A program made the position numbers and the translations under genes. DNA of 64,000 nucleotides from Zygnema cylindricum (lineage: Eukaryota > Streptophyta > Zygnematophyceae > Zygnematales > Zygnemataceae). Positions 53,463-64,000 of the stretch are shown here, piece by piece. The notes below the pieces were generated by a model. That model was not told the DNA's origin, did no database searches, and saw nothing but the letters and a program-made list of their open reading frames with translations. The stretch's first letter is position 1; each line of letters opens with the position of its first letter. Where the stretch lies: assembly GCA_037447655.1 (NCBI GenBank), contig JBBHKE010001578.1, positions 147,727 to 211,726 of the forward strand. Reading direction: 5' to 3'.

Positions 53463-56400
53463 CGATGAGTGTTTCCTTACCTTGAGTCTGTGTGGTCAAG
53501 TTGTTGAGCTGTCACGTCACGTCCTTCTCGCGACTCTAATCACGTTTTATCCATCCAATTTTCTACACAAAATTTGGAGATCAACCACATCAAACGTGAT
53601 TATTTCCTTAACTCGATTTTTCAATTTAAATCTTTCCAATGTAACTCTTTCCTCCTCACCCAGATCATGACTTCGAAATCCACGATTCTTATATTCAAGG
53701 TTGAGTGTTAATAAATCTCATTTGTAACTTAATTGCGTTTGGCAGGTCTAGGGTGTGGTAGGGTTCTTTAGCATTTTGAAACTATTTTATTGGTTTTACA
53801 TTTGAGAAAGCAACTCTAGAAATGTTTAGGTTGAATGTGTGAAACTTAATGATTTTGTCTTTTTGTTGTGATGCCGCATAACTTGGGTAAAATAAAACGG
53901 AATTTCTTTTGAAATTAGCTTTTACTTCTCTATTCCACTCCTTTTGTCTGGATTTATGAGATATTATATAAACGTGCCCAATCCACTGATGATTCTCAAG
54001 TTTTACATTTTCCTTCATAACCATACACTATACCGTACTATGAGCCAGTGGAGGAGAGACATGTGACAGAAATAATATTAAAATTGACATGTTTTGCTAC
54101 AGAACCTAAACGACATACAATTACGTTTCGTTACATTGATTGAAAACATTTTTTTGTATGTTACACCCGACTAAATTGGTCATGAATCGCCTTATCACAA
54201 ACTGACCATGTTTCTTGCGCAAACAAGTCAGATCTTCGCCGATCAACGTCATAAACAAATAAATACCGTCCGCTGACATCATTAACCTGGCGGTGCGAAA
54301 CTGCTACCTTGAACTAATTCGAACATAAAAGGAGGTAAGCAAAGAAAAACTCGCAGGCAGAGCAACAGGCTGATGAACCCATGAGTTGCTAAAGACTTGA
54401 TGCAAAGTCATATTGACTTAGTGCCCAGATACATAGTGTTGGCCATGAGGGTGTGGCATCAGTATGTAGACGAAGGTGTTAAAGTACAACATGGAATACT
54501 TAATGAAGTCATAAGAAAACCATTAAGGATAATCGGATTTGTAAGATGAATGTAACTCTATGCAAAACCATTGAAGGCCTTACTCTTTAAAACACGCGCT
54601 GATTGCCTTCAAAACCATGTGGAATCTTGAAGACGAAAACCTCAAACTTGAATATTGGAGATAAACAACGACGGAGAACCGATTACCAGAAATTGCAAAG
54701 TCTGCCCCGCCTGACTTAATGAGAAAACTAGAAGAGGGGTTCCCTCCCACTATTGGCACCTACATTGAACAAGACCGCGTCTGTGATCATGGCAAGCAGA
54801 AATATGCCTTCAAAAGTAGGACAATCTGAGAACAGACTGTTGCAGACGTTACATGGATATTCAATGATGCACCTGTAAATAGTAATCAAATCTATATGCT
54901 ATCACCTCTGAGGTGGAAAGTATTTTTCCTGTTGTCCAAACGAATGACACTCTGCCGAATTTCATGTGTAAAACGAATTACTCAACTATGAGTATATGAC
55001 GAATTTAAAGCAAGAAAAAAAGTTACACCCGTTGGTCATATCATTTACTTGTTTGAATGCTCGATACAATGAATTTGCCTTGGTTCTCGGTCATTTTATG
55101 GCTTGTTCAAACCCGAACCAGTGACAACTGGTTGAGGTCATAAGGATACTTCAAGGCTCGTCTAATTTTGGAAGGTAAGCGGGACGAACATAATTCACTG
55201 GAACACTTGTATGGCCCGAAATAAAGAATAAAATTTCACATTTCGACAACCGGTCATAAAACTGCATAATACTTCTGTAATCCACCTTATTACAACATAT
55301 AACCTTGAAACTAGTTTATGAATGTTTATACATATCAAAAATGCGTCTTCGATTCATACTAAGTTAATAAGATTTGTTAGAAATCAGATGCATATCTAAG
55401 TGACTAAATAATATCTAAATTGGAACTATTTTGCCTATCACCCAAGAAGCCGTAAACTGCTTATGAAAGACCTGATATAAAGGATGTACCTTAAAGCACA
55501 CAACCTATAAACTTACAGACAAAATTACCAACTGATCCAAAATTACCAACTGATCCAGGTCTAATAAATCTAGAAAGAAAACAAGAACCAATTTTAGAGA
55601 AAATTCAAACCCACAAAGGAAATTGACATTCAAGACTGATAACAAGATATATTTTGTGAAGGCTATAACTGCAGACCACCTGAATTCCGGTGTGCCAAAT
55701 TCATTTGAATTGTGAAGTCACGAATAATAAGCACTTTATGATAAAACTTTATGATATCGCATATGTTTCGAACTAGTTGACTGCACCGCCATAAGCTTTT
55801 AATCTTTTTATTATGATAAACTTTTCAAACCTAATTTGAACTGATTCGAATCTTAACAGGTATTGATAAAGTTTTTCTGCGCAAATTGAAGTAACGTTGA
55901 ATTTAATAACCAAAGGTTAATAAACCAAAACCTGGTAACATATGAAATCGGCGGACAGTTTTATATTGTTCGGCCAAATTGCAAGTTAATAAACTTTAAT
56001 ATAATTCAATGTTAACTGGTAATCAAAACATTCTTATTGAACATACTTAAGTTATTATTTAAGTTATTAAACTTGAGTATAAATCAATATCAACTGGTAA
56101 TTAAAATATTCTTATTAAACATACTAGAACAAATCCAGTGGCTCCCATGCTTGAATCATATATTGGAGTTTGTACAGAAAAAGATTAAAGCAATAAACGT
56201 TTAAACAATGTATTCTATCAACGATCTCGGTACAAGTTGTGCATTAATTTACTTATTGAAAAATCTACAACTGTTTTTGACACCCTATTTTTCCAATACT
56301 TAAGAAATGAAGAAATCTGAATCACTGGAACTTTTAACAAATTAAAAAATCAAGATGCTGAATTATCAGAAAAAGTCCAGTTTGTAGTAGAATTCAACAT

Positions 56401-57303
56401 GAAACATTCAACATGAAACAGATTTTCAAAACCCCATAATTTATAAAATATTAAGTTTGACATCCTAACTTCTCAGAGTGCAAAACAAATCCATTACAAA
56501 GCAGACTACAAAAGCTTTTTGTGTTGGATGTGCGATTCTGCGTTTTAACAAAAGACGTAAGACTTGGTTGGCTTTGAATTTGGTTTTCAATTTGAAAGGG
56601 GACATGAGTTTCTATACCGGATTTACAATGTCCAGGTTGTTGTCACGTCACGTCACGTCACGTCACGTTGCGTCCTCTTTCGCGAGTCTAACCGCGTTTC
56701 AACAATTGCACCTTGCAAGTATCTGTACAAATTTTAGAGTGAAATCACATCAAACATAATCCATTTCCTAATCTAAATCCTTTGATTTAATTCCTCTACA
56801 AAACCCTAAATCCTTCAGCCAGGAGTTTAAAGGGGTTGAAGGGGTTTACAGGAGTTTTACAGGGATTTTCAGGGGTTGCTAGGGTTTTTTAGGTTTTCAC
56901 AATTCAGAAAGTGAGTCTTGCAAAAAGTTTGCAGTTATTATTACTTAAAAGGATCGGCAGATACGACAGATATTTTCTCTTTGAAACCCGTTTTCTATTC
57001 TCCAAACTAGGGTTTCCTTTCCAAACCAAGTTATTTCTTTTCAGAATCAAGGCTTATTTTTTTTTAAACCGGACATCTTACAAAAAAAAAAAAAAAAATC
57101 GCAAAGTTTTGATTTGAAGACCGTTAATTATTGTGGATATTGAGTAAAAGAGGGGAAGATTCACTCTCGTGAAGGAGAGGAGGGTGACTTTGGTCGTCTT
57201 TTTCGACCAGGTTAACAACAGAGTTGACATAAAGAGGGTGAGGGGGAGAGGAAGAGAAGGATTGACAGGACCTTACCTTTTGTTTCTCAAATCGTATTAA
57301 GCA
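53463..57303 (+). repeat. R repeat, copy 3 (nearly identical to copy 1, internally deleted)
   Basis: Matches copy 1 with few differences, especially 54390-56450 against 2440-4500. It has one unit where copy 1 has five 36-bp units. It lacks about 740 bp present in copy 1: sequence passes from AAATCCTTCAGCC directly to AGGAGTTTAAAGGGGTT, equivalent to a join of 4849 and 5592. The 3' end is cut at 57303, where a MITE begins. No gene recognised. Confidence 0.88.
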
Positions 57304-57306
57304 GTT

Positions 57307-57471
57307 CACTGCCAATCGCTATTAGAGTCAAGGATTAAATAGCGTCAAAAAAAAAATAGCGTTATTGATTCTAATTTAGTGCCTGAGCGTTATTAATTCT
57401 ATTTCAGGTTCTGGGGTCAAAATTTAGGGGCACCGAATTAGCGTTATATACTCTAATAGCGATTGGCGGTG
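57307..57471. mobile_element. CACCG-type MITE (TTAGAG subgroup), 165 bp
   Basis: Left CACTGCCAATCGCTATTAGAG, right CTCTAATAGCGATTGGCGGTG followed by TA. The left flank is TT, so the left duplication is lost or the break with R copy 3 removed it. The subgroup differs from the TTAGCG copies at 6-20 kb. Confidence 0.85.
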
Positions 57472-57502
57472 TACTGTACTGTGTATTACAGTAACTACAG
57501 TA

Positions 57503-58037
57503 CACCGTCAATCGCTATTAGAGTAAAGGAATAAATAGCGTAAAAAAAAAAAATCTGGAATTTTATTTTTTTGAAAAAAAATATATATACTAATTAATCA
57601 CTAACTGTAATTTGGGTTGTCCAGAATAATAAATACCCGCCCTTAAAATGTCTACATTAATATGTGTATCCATACAAATTCTGACAATTCGTACGCCGTC
57701 GCGTTGTTCACACGGTCGACGGACGAACATATGAGAACGTGATTTTTTTCGAAGAGTTTGTGTCTCTTTCTTCCAGTGCACATTCACATGTGTGCGCAAT
57801 AATGTTAAGTGTCTTTTTATGCCTTTGTAATTCAAAAAGTACCATTTCGTACGAAAAAATCCTGTCCGTACGCCACACTATTTCAATTGCAGTGTACTTC
57901 CACTATTAACGCTAATTGATAAAAAAAACCTAATTAGAATAATGGATAAAATAGAATTATGGATTGTATTTCGGGTTTTTTTTTTTGAAAAAAGGGCACC
58001 GAATTGGCGTTATATACTCTTATAGCGATTGACGGTG
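57503..58037. mobile_element. CACCG-type MITE (TTAGAG subgroup), 535 bp
   Basis: CACCGTCAATCGCTATTAGAG at the left and TCTTATAGCGATTGACGGTG at the right, with TA on both sides (57501-57502 and 58038-58039). The interior shares GGCACCGAATT.GCGTTATATACTCT with the 57307 copy. Five bases after its right TA the next member begins. Confidence 0.9.
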
Positions 58038-58044
58038 TACAGTA

Positions 58045-58200
58045 CACCGCGAATCGTAATTAGAGTAATGAAAAAATTAGAGTAAAAAAACAAAAAAAAA
58101 CAAATAGAGTAATGAATGCTAATTTGTGTGATAGAGCTTTTTCAACTATGAAGTTTACTCTAATTTATTTAGTTATTCTATATTGGGTTATGTCGGCGAT
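58045..58200. mobile_element. Left end of a third CACCG-type element, right end not found
   Basis: TA then CACCGCGAATCGTAATTAGAG; the first 140 bp match the start of the MITE at 35459 (TGTGATAGAGCTTTTTCAAC and so on). After about 58190 the sequence departs from the MITE. No CGGTGTA-type right end is visible before 64000. Because a pogo-like transposase follows at 61133-62842, this may be the left end of a full-length element. Confidence 0.7.
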
Positions 58201-59039
58201 AATTATGTGCGCGATAATTATGAACACTAAATTACGTAGACGTACAAAATATGTCAGTCCGTATTGTATTGACGTCATTATGACGCTAATGTTATTTGTC
58301 TCACTTAACGTCAGTTACGTCGGACCGCCGTTGAAGGTTACATGTAAATTAAGCGCAGTTACATAATCAACTATCAATTGTTATGAACGAATGAATTACG
58401 GTTGTACTTCTAATGTAAACAGCAATTACGTTGCGTTGTTTTCAGTTTCATAGTACTAATGAACTCTAATACGGTCGCACTTTGGTGGCTATATTAGAGT
58501 AAATTTACTTTAATAATGTCTTTTAACTCTAATAAAGTTGCATTCAGACAACGAAGTCGAAAAATGAACACTTATTAGAGTTAAGTTTAACTCTAAATGA
58601 GTCGCAAATAGAAGATAATTTCACGAATCTACGTAACGCGACATATTATTGGACAACCACAGTTACACGTGGCTATATTATTAACCGTAAAAACGTCAAA
58701 CCTGCAAAACAATGAAAAAACACAAATCGTCTGTCCTCTTGGACTCTTTTGCTGGAGTATTCCGTACACCTCTTTCATAAAAAAATTCCACGGGAAATTT
58801 GACACATTCACGCTTATTTTTTGAGTTTTTAAAATCTTTGAAATTTAAAACAAAATATTAAAATTTAAATTTTGAACTCACCCTGTTTTCACAATGGATT
58901 GCCGCGTTTTTTTAACCTCCAGCGTTTATAAGTTTTACATATATATGCACCTTCGGACAAACAATGGCATAAGCATTTTTTATTTTTTAGTTGCGTTTAC
59001 TCTTACATCACTCACCCTTTCTTGCCTATACTTTCCCCA

Positions 59040-59047
59040 TATAAATA
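59040..59047 (+). promoter_or_regulatory. TATA-box-like sequence
   Basis: TATAAATA, 19 bp before the ATG at 59066 and 114 bp before the next in-frame ATG at 59162. It is a sensible core promoter candidate for the following ORF and perhaps for the spliced transposase downstream. No experimental support. Confidence 0.4.
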
Positions 59048-59065
59048 GTTGCTTAGTCTTCGGAT

Positions 59066-59329
59066 ATGTGGAGATTTACAAGGATGTGGGGTAACTACGC
59101 GACGAGATATAACGGCATATCTCATATCCCTGCACCTGTTGTTGAAGAGGTGATCGTAGAGATGAACAGTGTGGGGTCTGAAATGGCGAGTGGTGCAACC
59201 GAATTACCACGTGTGGAGCCACTCGTGGAAGAAGCTTCGAGCGGAGACGACAACACCGGAGTCACCCTCCTCTGCATCCCACAAGGAAAAGACAACATGT
59301 TACAACGAAAAAGGACCGTTTGCGGATAA
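59066..59329 (+). CDS. Small ORF, possible first exon of the transposase unit
   Basis: 88 codons including the stop, MWRFTRMWGNYATRYNG at the start and an acidic Glu/Val/Ser-rich middle (VVEEVIVEMNSVGSEMASG). It is more GC-rich than its surroundings and follows a TATA-like box. No domain recognised. If ATG 59162 is used, the product is MNSVGSEMASG onward. A link with the transposase exons at 61133 onward would need an intron of about 1.8 kb; this is inference. Confidence 0.35.
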   Translation: MWRFTRMWGNYATRYNGISHIPAPVVEEVIVEMNSVGSEMASGATELPRVEPLVEEASSGDDNTGVTLLCIPQGKDNMLQRKRTVCG

Positions 59330-59585
59330 TCACGTGGATGATTGCTGAGGAGCGGGCAAACGGATACCGAAATCTGATCCCTAAAACTATCAAAAAGTTT
59401 CCCGAACAATTTTCGGGAAGCAAGGGATGTAGTATGTCTTCCTAAAACTCTTTTCCCCTATGCCTCATCAACCCACCTCTCGATTATTACTATATTTTGA
59501 GCGGTTTCCGAGGATTTACGATCTGTTATACTCTCATTTTCTTCAGTTAATACTGTTTAATATTTTCTTTCTACACTTTGTTATT

Positions 59586-59943
59586 TTTAGAGGTTTTTGC
59601 CATTTTTTTTTACACAATTTTGCAATATTTCAATTTAGTTTCAGTTTTCACTTTAATATTATATTTTTCAATTTCTATTCCGTTTTCAGTTTCAGTTGCT
59701 GATTCAGTTTTGGTTTCTGTAAATCCATTTCGAAGCCATTTTAAAAGTTTATACTTTATTGTATTACCTTTCTATGCTTTGTTGATGGTTAGATGTTTTT
59801 GCCATTTTTTTTTACACAATTTGCAATATTTCAGTTTAGTTTCAGTTTTCAATTGAATATTATATTTTTCAATTTCTATTCCGTTTTCAGTTTCAGTTGC
59901 TGATTCAGTTTTGATATCTGTGAATCCATTTCGAATCCATTTT
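59586..59943. repeat. About 202-bp tandem duplication
   Basis: GTTTTTGCCATTTTTTTTTA at 59593 and 59795 opens two units that share TTGCAATATTTCA, TTTAGTTTCAGTTTTCA and TTGCTGATTCAGTTTTG, ending AATCCATTTCGAA.CC. The units contain TTTCAG simple repeats like those at 30120. Confidence 0.88.
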
Positions 59944-60109
59944 TTTCCGTTTACCCTTTTTATAACAAAGACAAACCTATAATTCAAAACAAAAAAAAAC
60001 ATTTTTTCTGCTTTGTTTCTGTTTCCTGTTTTTTTATACATTTGATTACAACCATATTTTTAATTATAACTGCACTTCAAATCATAAATGTACTTTAAAT
60101 TACAACTGT

Positions 60110-61085
60110 ACTTCCAATTATGACTGTAGTTTAAGTATCTATCCAATTATGACTGTACTTTAAGTATCTATCTGTCTATCTATCTGTCAATAAACCTGTC
60201 TAATTATCTGTCTAAATGATTGACATGTCGATTATCTGTCTAAATTAATTACTGTCTAATCTAATAGTCTGTCTAATCTCATTATATGCGATATTATCCT
60301 ATCTATGTAATCTGGGTATCTCTCCAATCCTATATCTCTAATGCGATTTCTATCTAGTAATTTTTACTTAATCTTTTTATCCTGATCTTTTAAGGGATCT
60401 ATTGTTTGTCTAACAATTATACGTTACTATCTATCATCAATCTGTCTGTGGTTTAATGATCTATCTAAATCTGGCTGTCTGTCTAATCTAGCTATCATCT
60501 AATCGTGATTATGGCCTGTATCTAATGTCTATCTTCCTGTTTCACAAATGGATGCGTCTTGTCGTACTTATGATCTGAATCATCGAAATCACAACTGTTT
60601 GTTAATCTGATTGTTATGGATCTGGTGTGTACCAGATCATTTGTTATCTGTCTGTTGTCTCGTCTATCTGATCTTGCATGATCTGATTGTCTGTCTAATC
60701 TGACTATCTGTATGATCTGGTGTCATTCAATCTAGTTTTATCTGTCTATTTGTTCATCTGTCACTGATCCATAGTCTGTAGTCTTGACCTTGTTGTCATC
60801 TGTTATGCTATCTATGATCCTATTTTTAGGATCTGGTTGTATCTGATCGACTATCATATAATCTAATTATCTTTCGATCTGGTTGTTGTCTGATCGTTAT
60901 CTCCCTGTAATCTGATCGTCGTCTATGAATCTGCCTTTGATGTATTATCTGTCTAATATAACTGTCATATAATCTAATAATTTGTCGAATCTAATTATGT
61001 GTCTAATCTAACTATCTATATATCTAACTAATTATCTATCTATATATCTGTCTACCTATGTATTTATTTATGTATCTACATTCTT
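60110..61085. repeat. TCTG/TATC-type degenerate simple repeat
   Basis: Almost 1 kb of words such as ATCTGTCTAATCTG, TATCTATCTGTC and AATCTAATTATCT, a decayed tetranucleotide repeat. There is no ORF. It ends just before the CTACAG acceptor at 61127-61132, so it would lie in an intron if 59066 is the first exon. Confidence 0.88.
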
Positions 61086-61132
61086 ACCCCATTTTTTAGA
61101 TGATGTTATTTATTACTTCTCTTCATCTACAG

Positions 61133-62842
61133 AGTATCAAAAAGCAAGGAGATGGTGGGTCGAAAGGGTGGCCATAGTAAAAGGTGTTAGAGATACGACT
61201 AATACGTTGTCTACGTCGGGCTTCGGTAAACGAAATGTGGCGGTGATGAAAGCATTACCGGGTAGGTGAAGGAAGGAAATGCCATGGGTGACCCATCTTC
61301 ATGACGAATTACTCGAGGATTTTCATCGATTTAAAAAGGCGGGCATGAAACTTTCTACAACAATCGTGCAAGAGATGGCGTACGACATCATAATACGTTT
61401 GAAAGAGGAGCATGCGCCGGAGTTTTTTGACGAATTTGGACGTGAGAGGACTACACGAATTACAAAAAGGTGGATCCAAAGGTTTCATGAGAAACACAAC
61501 ATCGTCATCCGTGCCCAAAAAGGCAAATTACAATGTAGTCCGGAAAAAGAGGAACACATTGAGAAAACCGTGGCGTATCACCTAGGTGTTCTGAAAAGGG
61601 GATTCCTTTCGGGTAAGACTTATACTTTATTGCTACATATGACATTGTAATTTATTTTTTTGTGTCAAAATTATTGATTTTATCAAACATAAAGTAATAA
61701 TATTTAATAACTCATCTTTGTTTCGTTGTCGTTATCTTCATTGTTTGAACTAGGTGACTTCGACGAAGATTTAGTGGAGAATATGGATGAGACCCACTTG
61801 ATATTGAATATGGACAATGGCAAGACATTAGGCTTCCGTGGCGATGAAGTCGTGAAGTATGCCGACGTTGAGGGTGGAGGTGAATCCATGACTTTGATGG
61901 TGCGTCTCACCGGAGGGGTGAACGCATGTATTGAAGCACCCATGCTTATTCTCACAAACCGAAATAGGAGTTATCCGATTCGCAATCTCCCCGACGATAT
62001 TCCAGGTATACATCCTTTTGTATCATTTTGTTTGTCTTGAATTGTTTGTTTCTTCCCTCTCCCTTTCTTCTCCCCTCACCTTTTTCATCCCCAATCTCTT
62101 TCTTTCCCTCCTTCATGTTTTTCATTTTAATGCATTTTTTTTCCATGTCGCCAATAATAGGTGTGTGCTATCGCATGGGTCCCAAGGGTTGGAACGACAA
62201 GAGAGTCTTCCCCCAATGGTTTGAGGACCGGAGGTCGTATCAAGCCGATCCATATGGTCGACATAAAATAGTCTTCCTGGATAATTGCGGAGGACACAAC
62301 ATGTCCGAGGAGCTAAACCGCGTTTTGGTTGCCAAAAATATGGTGTTACACTTTTTTCCACCGAGTGCTACTCACTTGGTGCAACCGCCAGATTCTTTCG
62401 TAATATCAAAAATAAAAGAGGTTTGGAGTAGGAAGTGGGAAAATTGGAAGATGTCGGGGGTTAGGAATGAACAGTGGTCACAACCCTCTAATCGAGGTTG
62501 GTCTGGAAAGTTGTTAGGGCCGGGGAAAAGGTTTTTTCTCGAATTGGCTAGGGACTCCATCCGAGAAGTTAACTCCATGAAAGACAAGGACGGGATGGGA
62601 TATGCAAGAAAAGCAATGATTCAATGTGGGTTGTCATTGAAAGACGGGACATGGGAGGAGGGAATGCTTACACATCAGTTGCAATGTATCATCAATAAAC
62701 ACTGAAACCATTTCGACGGTGAAGAAGTGCCACCTCCCTTAGCAAGGGCACGGGAATCCTTCGGAAATTCTCATGATGCCGACGCCGGTAATCAAGAAGA
62801 AGAGGTTACGGACGAACAATTCACGGAAGGGGACGCATATTA
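61133..62842 (+). pseudogene. pogo/Tigger-like DDE transposase, spliced, two in-frame stops
   Basis: Three exons fit: about 61133-61612, 61754-62005 and 62161-62842, with GT-AG introns and continuous codon phase (G|GT at the first join, G|GT at the second). The N-terminal part has a CENPB-type helix-turn-helix (ARRWWVERVAIVKG, then HDELLEDFHRFKKAGMKLS and RITKRWIQRFHEKHNI). The DDE core has Asp in NMDETHLI (61786), Asp in FLDNCGGHN (62280) and Asp in HLVQPPDSF (62391), the DDD pattern of pogo/Tigger elements. Stops at 61267-61269 (in GR.RKE) and 62703-62705 (in NKH.NHFDG) are both TGA, and a C-to-T change of CGA explains each. Translation then runs to a natural stop at 62840-62842. In active relatives the enzyme cuts and pastes elements at TA targets in the nucleus. 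Confidence 0.92.
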
Positions 62843-63779
62843 GGCCCTTCGTAATGCTTAAGCATACTCCATGTGTGTTTATTTTGTGGATCAAAGAGTG
62901 AACGTGTGTCGTAGTTTTCTAGTTTTTGTCTTCTTTGGCTTGTCTTTAGTCCTTTTACATTGGGTTTTTAGTGTTTTATAAGTGTGTAATTAATGTAGTT
63001 ATAATACAATATTATTGGGGTAATACGTTGCACAGAATGTCTTTTACTCTAATGTCATTGTTTTTGGAATTTAATTTGTGTACTTCGTTGTGAAGTATGT
63101 AGACCAAAACATTATATAACATAAACATTTAATGAAACATGATTTTATTTTTGCAATGTATGAGTGCGTGTATGTGCGCGGGTTCACCATGTTCTATGAG
63201 TTTAGGTGTGTGTGATTCACCAATGGGCAATGATGTTGGAATGGGGACAAACCCTTTGTGTATCTAGTGATTACACCACCGTGCTCTTTGTTAAGTGGTT
63301 GTTATTAAACGACATGCTTGCCTCATTGCTGGCTGCAGAAGCAACATGAACATAAACTATTTAACCCTAATTTGTTCAGCGATGCGAGTTTATTGGTGCT
63401 GGTTGGTTTTCCAGCGACAACACTATCTTATCACTCATGACAAAGAGAAGACTTGTCATCGTTCCATAGCAAAGGCAAACATATACAAAACAAAACCAAT
63501 TGGTAAAAAACACAGGAAATTTATACATCAATAGGATATGGATTCATAACATTCTCTTTGGTGTCTCATTGGCTTAATAATATTTGATGAACACAAAATA
63601 TCTTTACAATGATGTAAAAAAAATACCTAGTCCTACTGCTTTACTATGTAAACTTAAACTATTGTAGCCTGTAATGTACATCCACTAAAGCGAATCCATC
63701 TTCTAAAAAATTTAATGGGAATGTGTACGCCGCAAGTAAAAAGAAAGTAAGCAATAAAGAAGCAGACGAAAAGAGAGTT
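62843..63779. other. Downstream region of the transposase, no gene seen
   Basis: AT-rich with no recognisable gene. GTCTTTTACTCTAATGTCA at about 63039 resembles the ACTCTAAT-rich interior of the CACCG elements (for example 58517), so this may still be element sequence. No terminal repeat was found. Confidence 0.45.
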
Positions 63780-64000
63780 AAAATATTAAAGTGAGGGAGA
63801 GGGATGGAAAGGGGCACGGAAAGTGTTAGAGAGTGCAAATTTGGAGGGAGTGGCAGATGCAAAAGAAAAGGTGAAAAGGGGTGAGAGAAGAAGAGGGAGT
63901 GTAATCGGAGGAGAGAGGGAGAATAAAGTAGGGAGAGGATGAGGGATAATTGATAAGGCGATAGAGGGGGGGGGGGCAGATTCAAAAGGGAAGGGAGAAA
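63780..64000. repeat. Purine-rich tract at the window edge
   Basis: GAGGGAGAGGGATGGAAAGG-type sequence on the plus strand, the complement of the CT tracts seen elsewhere but more decayed. It could be the CT tract of another R copy in the opposite orientation lying beyond the window. Confidence 0.7.

Noticed and set aside
1-64000. tRNA, rRNA or snRNA genes
   Set aside because: No A/B box pair with cloverleaf arms, no rRNA or snRNA signature words were noticed by eye; a covariance-model search was not possible here.

Overview
This is a stretch of a eukaryotic nuclear genome made mostly of repeats and transposable elements. The best clue to the organism is a broken gene at 25005-21528 (minus). 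Its exons match, in the right order, the C-terminal half of the land-plant UDP-glycosyltransferase family typified by Arabidopsis At4g01210/At5g04480. With GT-AG introns, TTTAGGG-type telomere-like words, Ty1/copia, hAT, PIF/Harbinger and pogo-like elements, this points to the green lineage (Streptophyta). A repeat-rich charophyte alga or bryophyte is possible, but the species cannot be read from the sequence.

Layout. 1-1426 is a polypyrimidine (CCCTCT)-type tract. It leads into the first of three same-orientation copies of a long repeat, called R here (1427-6215, 37625-42165, 53463-57303). Every copy has a CT tract directly on its 5' side. From 6.27 to 14.75 kb lies a nest of non-autonomous DNA transposons. 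At least five TIR families (TA, TTA or 8-bp target duplications) are inserted inside one another, with most target duplications still readable.

16.8-25 kb is the only host-gene region. A small three-exon gene with a possible PH-like fold (16819-19112, plus) faces the damaged glycosyltransferase gene (minus). 25.8-30.0 kb is a degenerate Ty1/copia retrotransposon with gag, protease, integrase, reverse transcriptase and RNase H. It lies directly upstream of the known glycosyltransferase exons and may sit in that gene. 30.9-31.5 kb holds a 49-bp tandem repeat. 32.2-33.8 kb holds two abutting TIR elements. 34.2-36.7 kb is a hAT transposase pseudogene split by a TA-flanked MITE.

43.1-48.5 kb is an AT-rich inverted repeat with arms of about 2.2 kb. 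48.5-53.5 kb is a second, very large CT tract. 57.3-58.2 kb is a cluster of the same CACCG-ended MITEs. 58.0-62.9 kb carries a spliced pogo/Tigger-like DDE transposase, separated from a TATA box and short first ORF by a TCTG/TATC-like simple repeat. The window ends in a purine-rich tract.

How the parts relate. The CACCG MITE family (TA target duplications, more than 10 copies) and the pogo-like transposase, whose superfamily inserts at TA, are candidate partners. The hAT transposase and the 8-bp-duplication elements are a second possible pairing, without direct evidence of matching ends. Most transposon genes carry stops or frameshifts. The two transposase stops at 61267 and 62703 are both explained by C-to-T change of CGA, as expected for methylated, silenced DNA.
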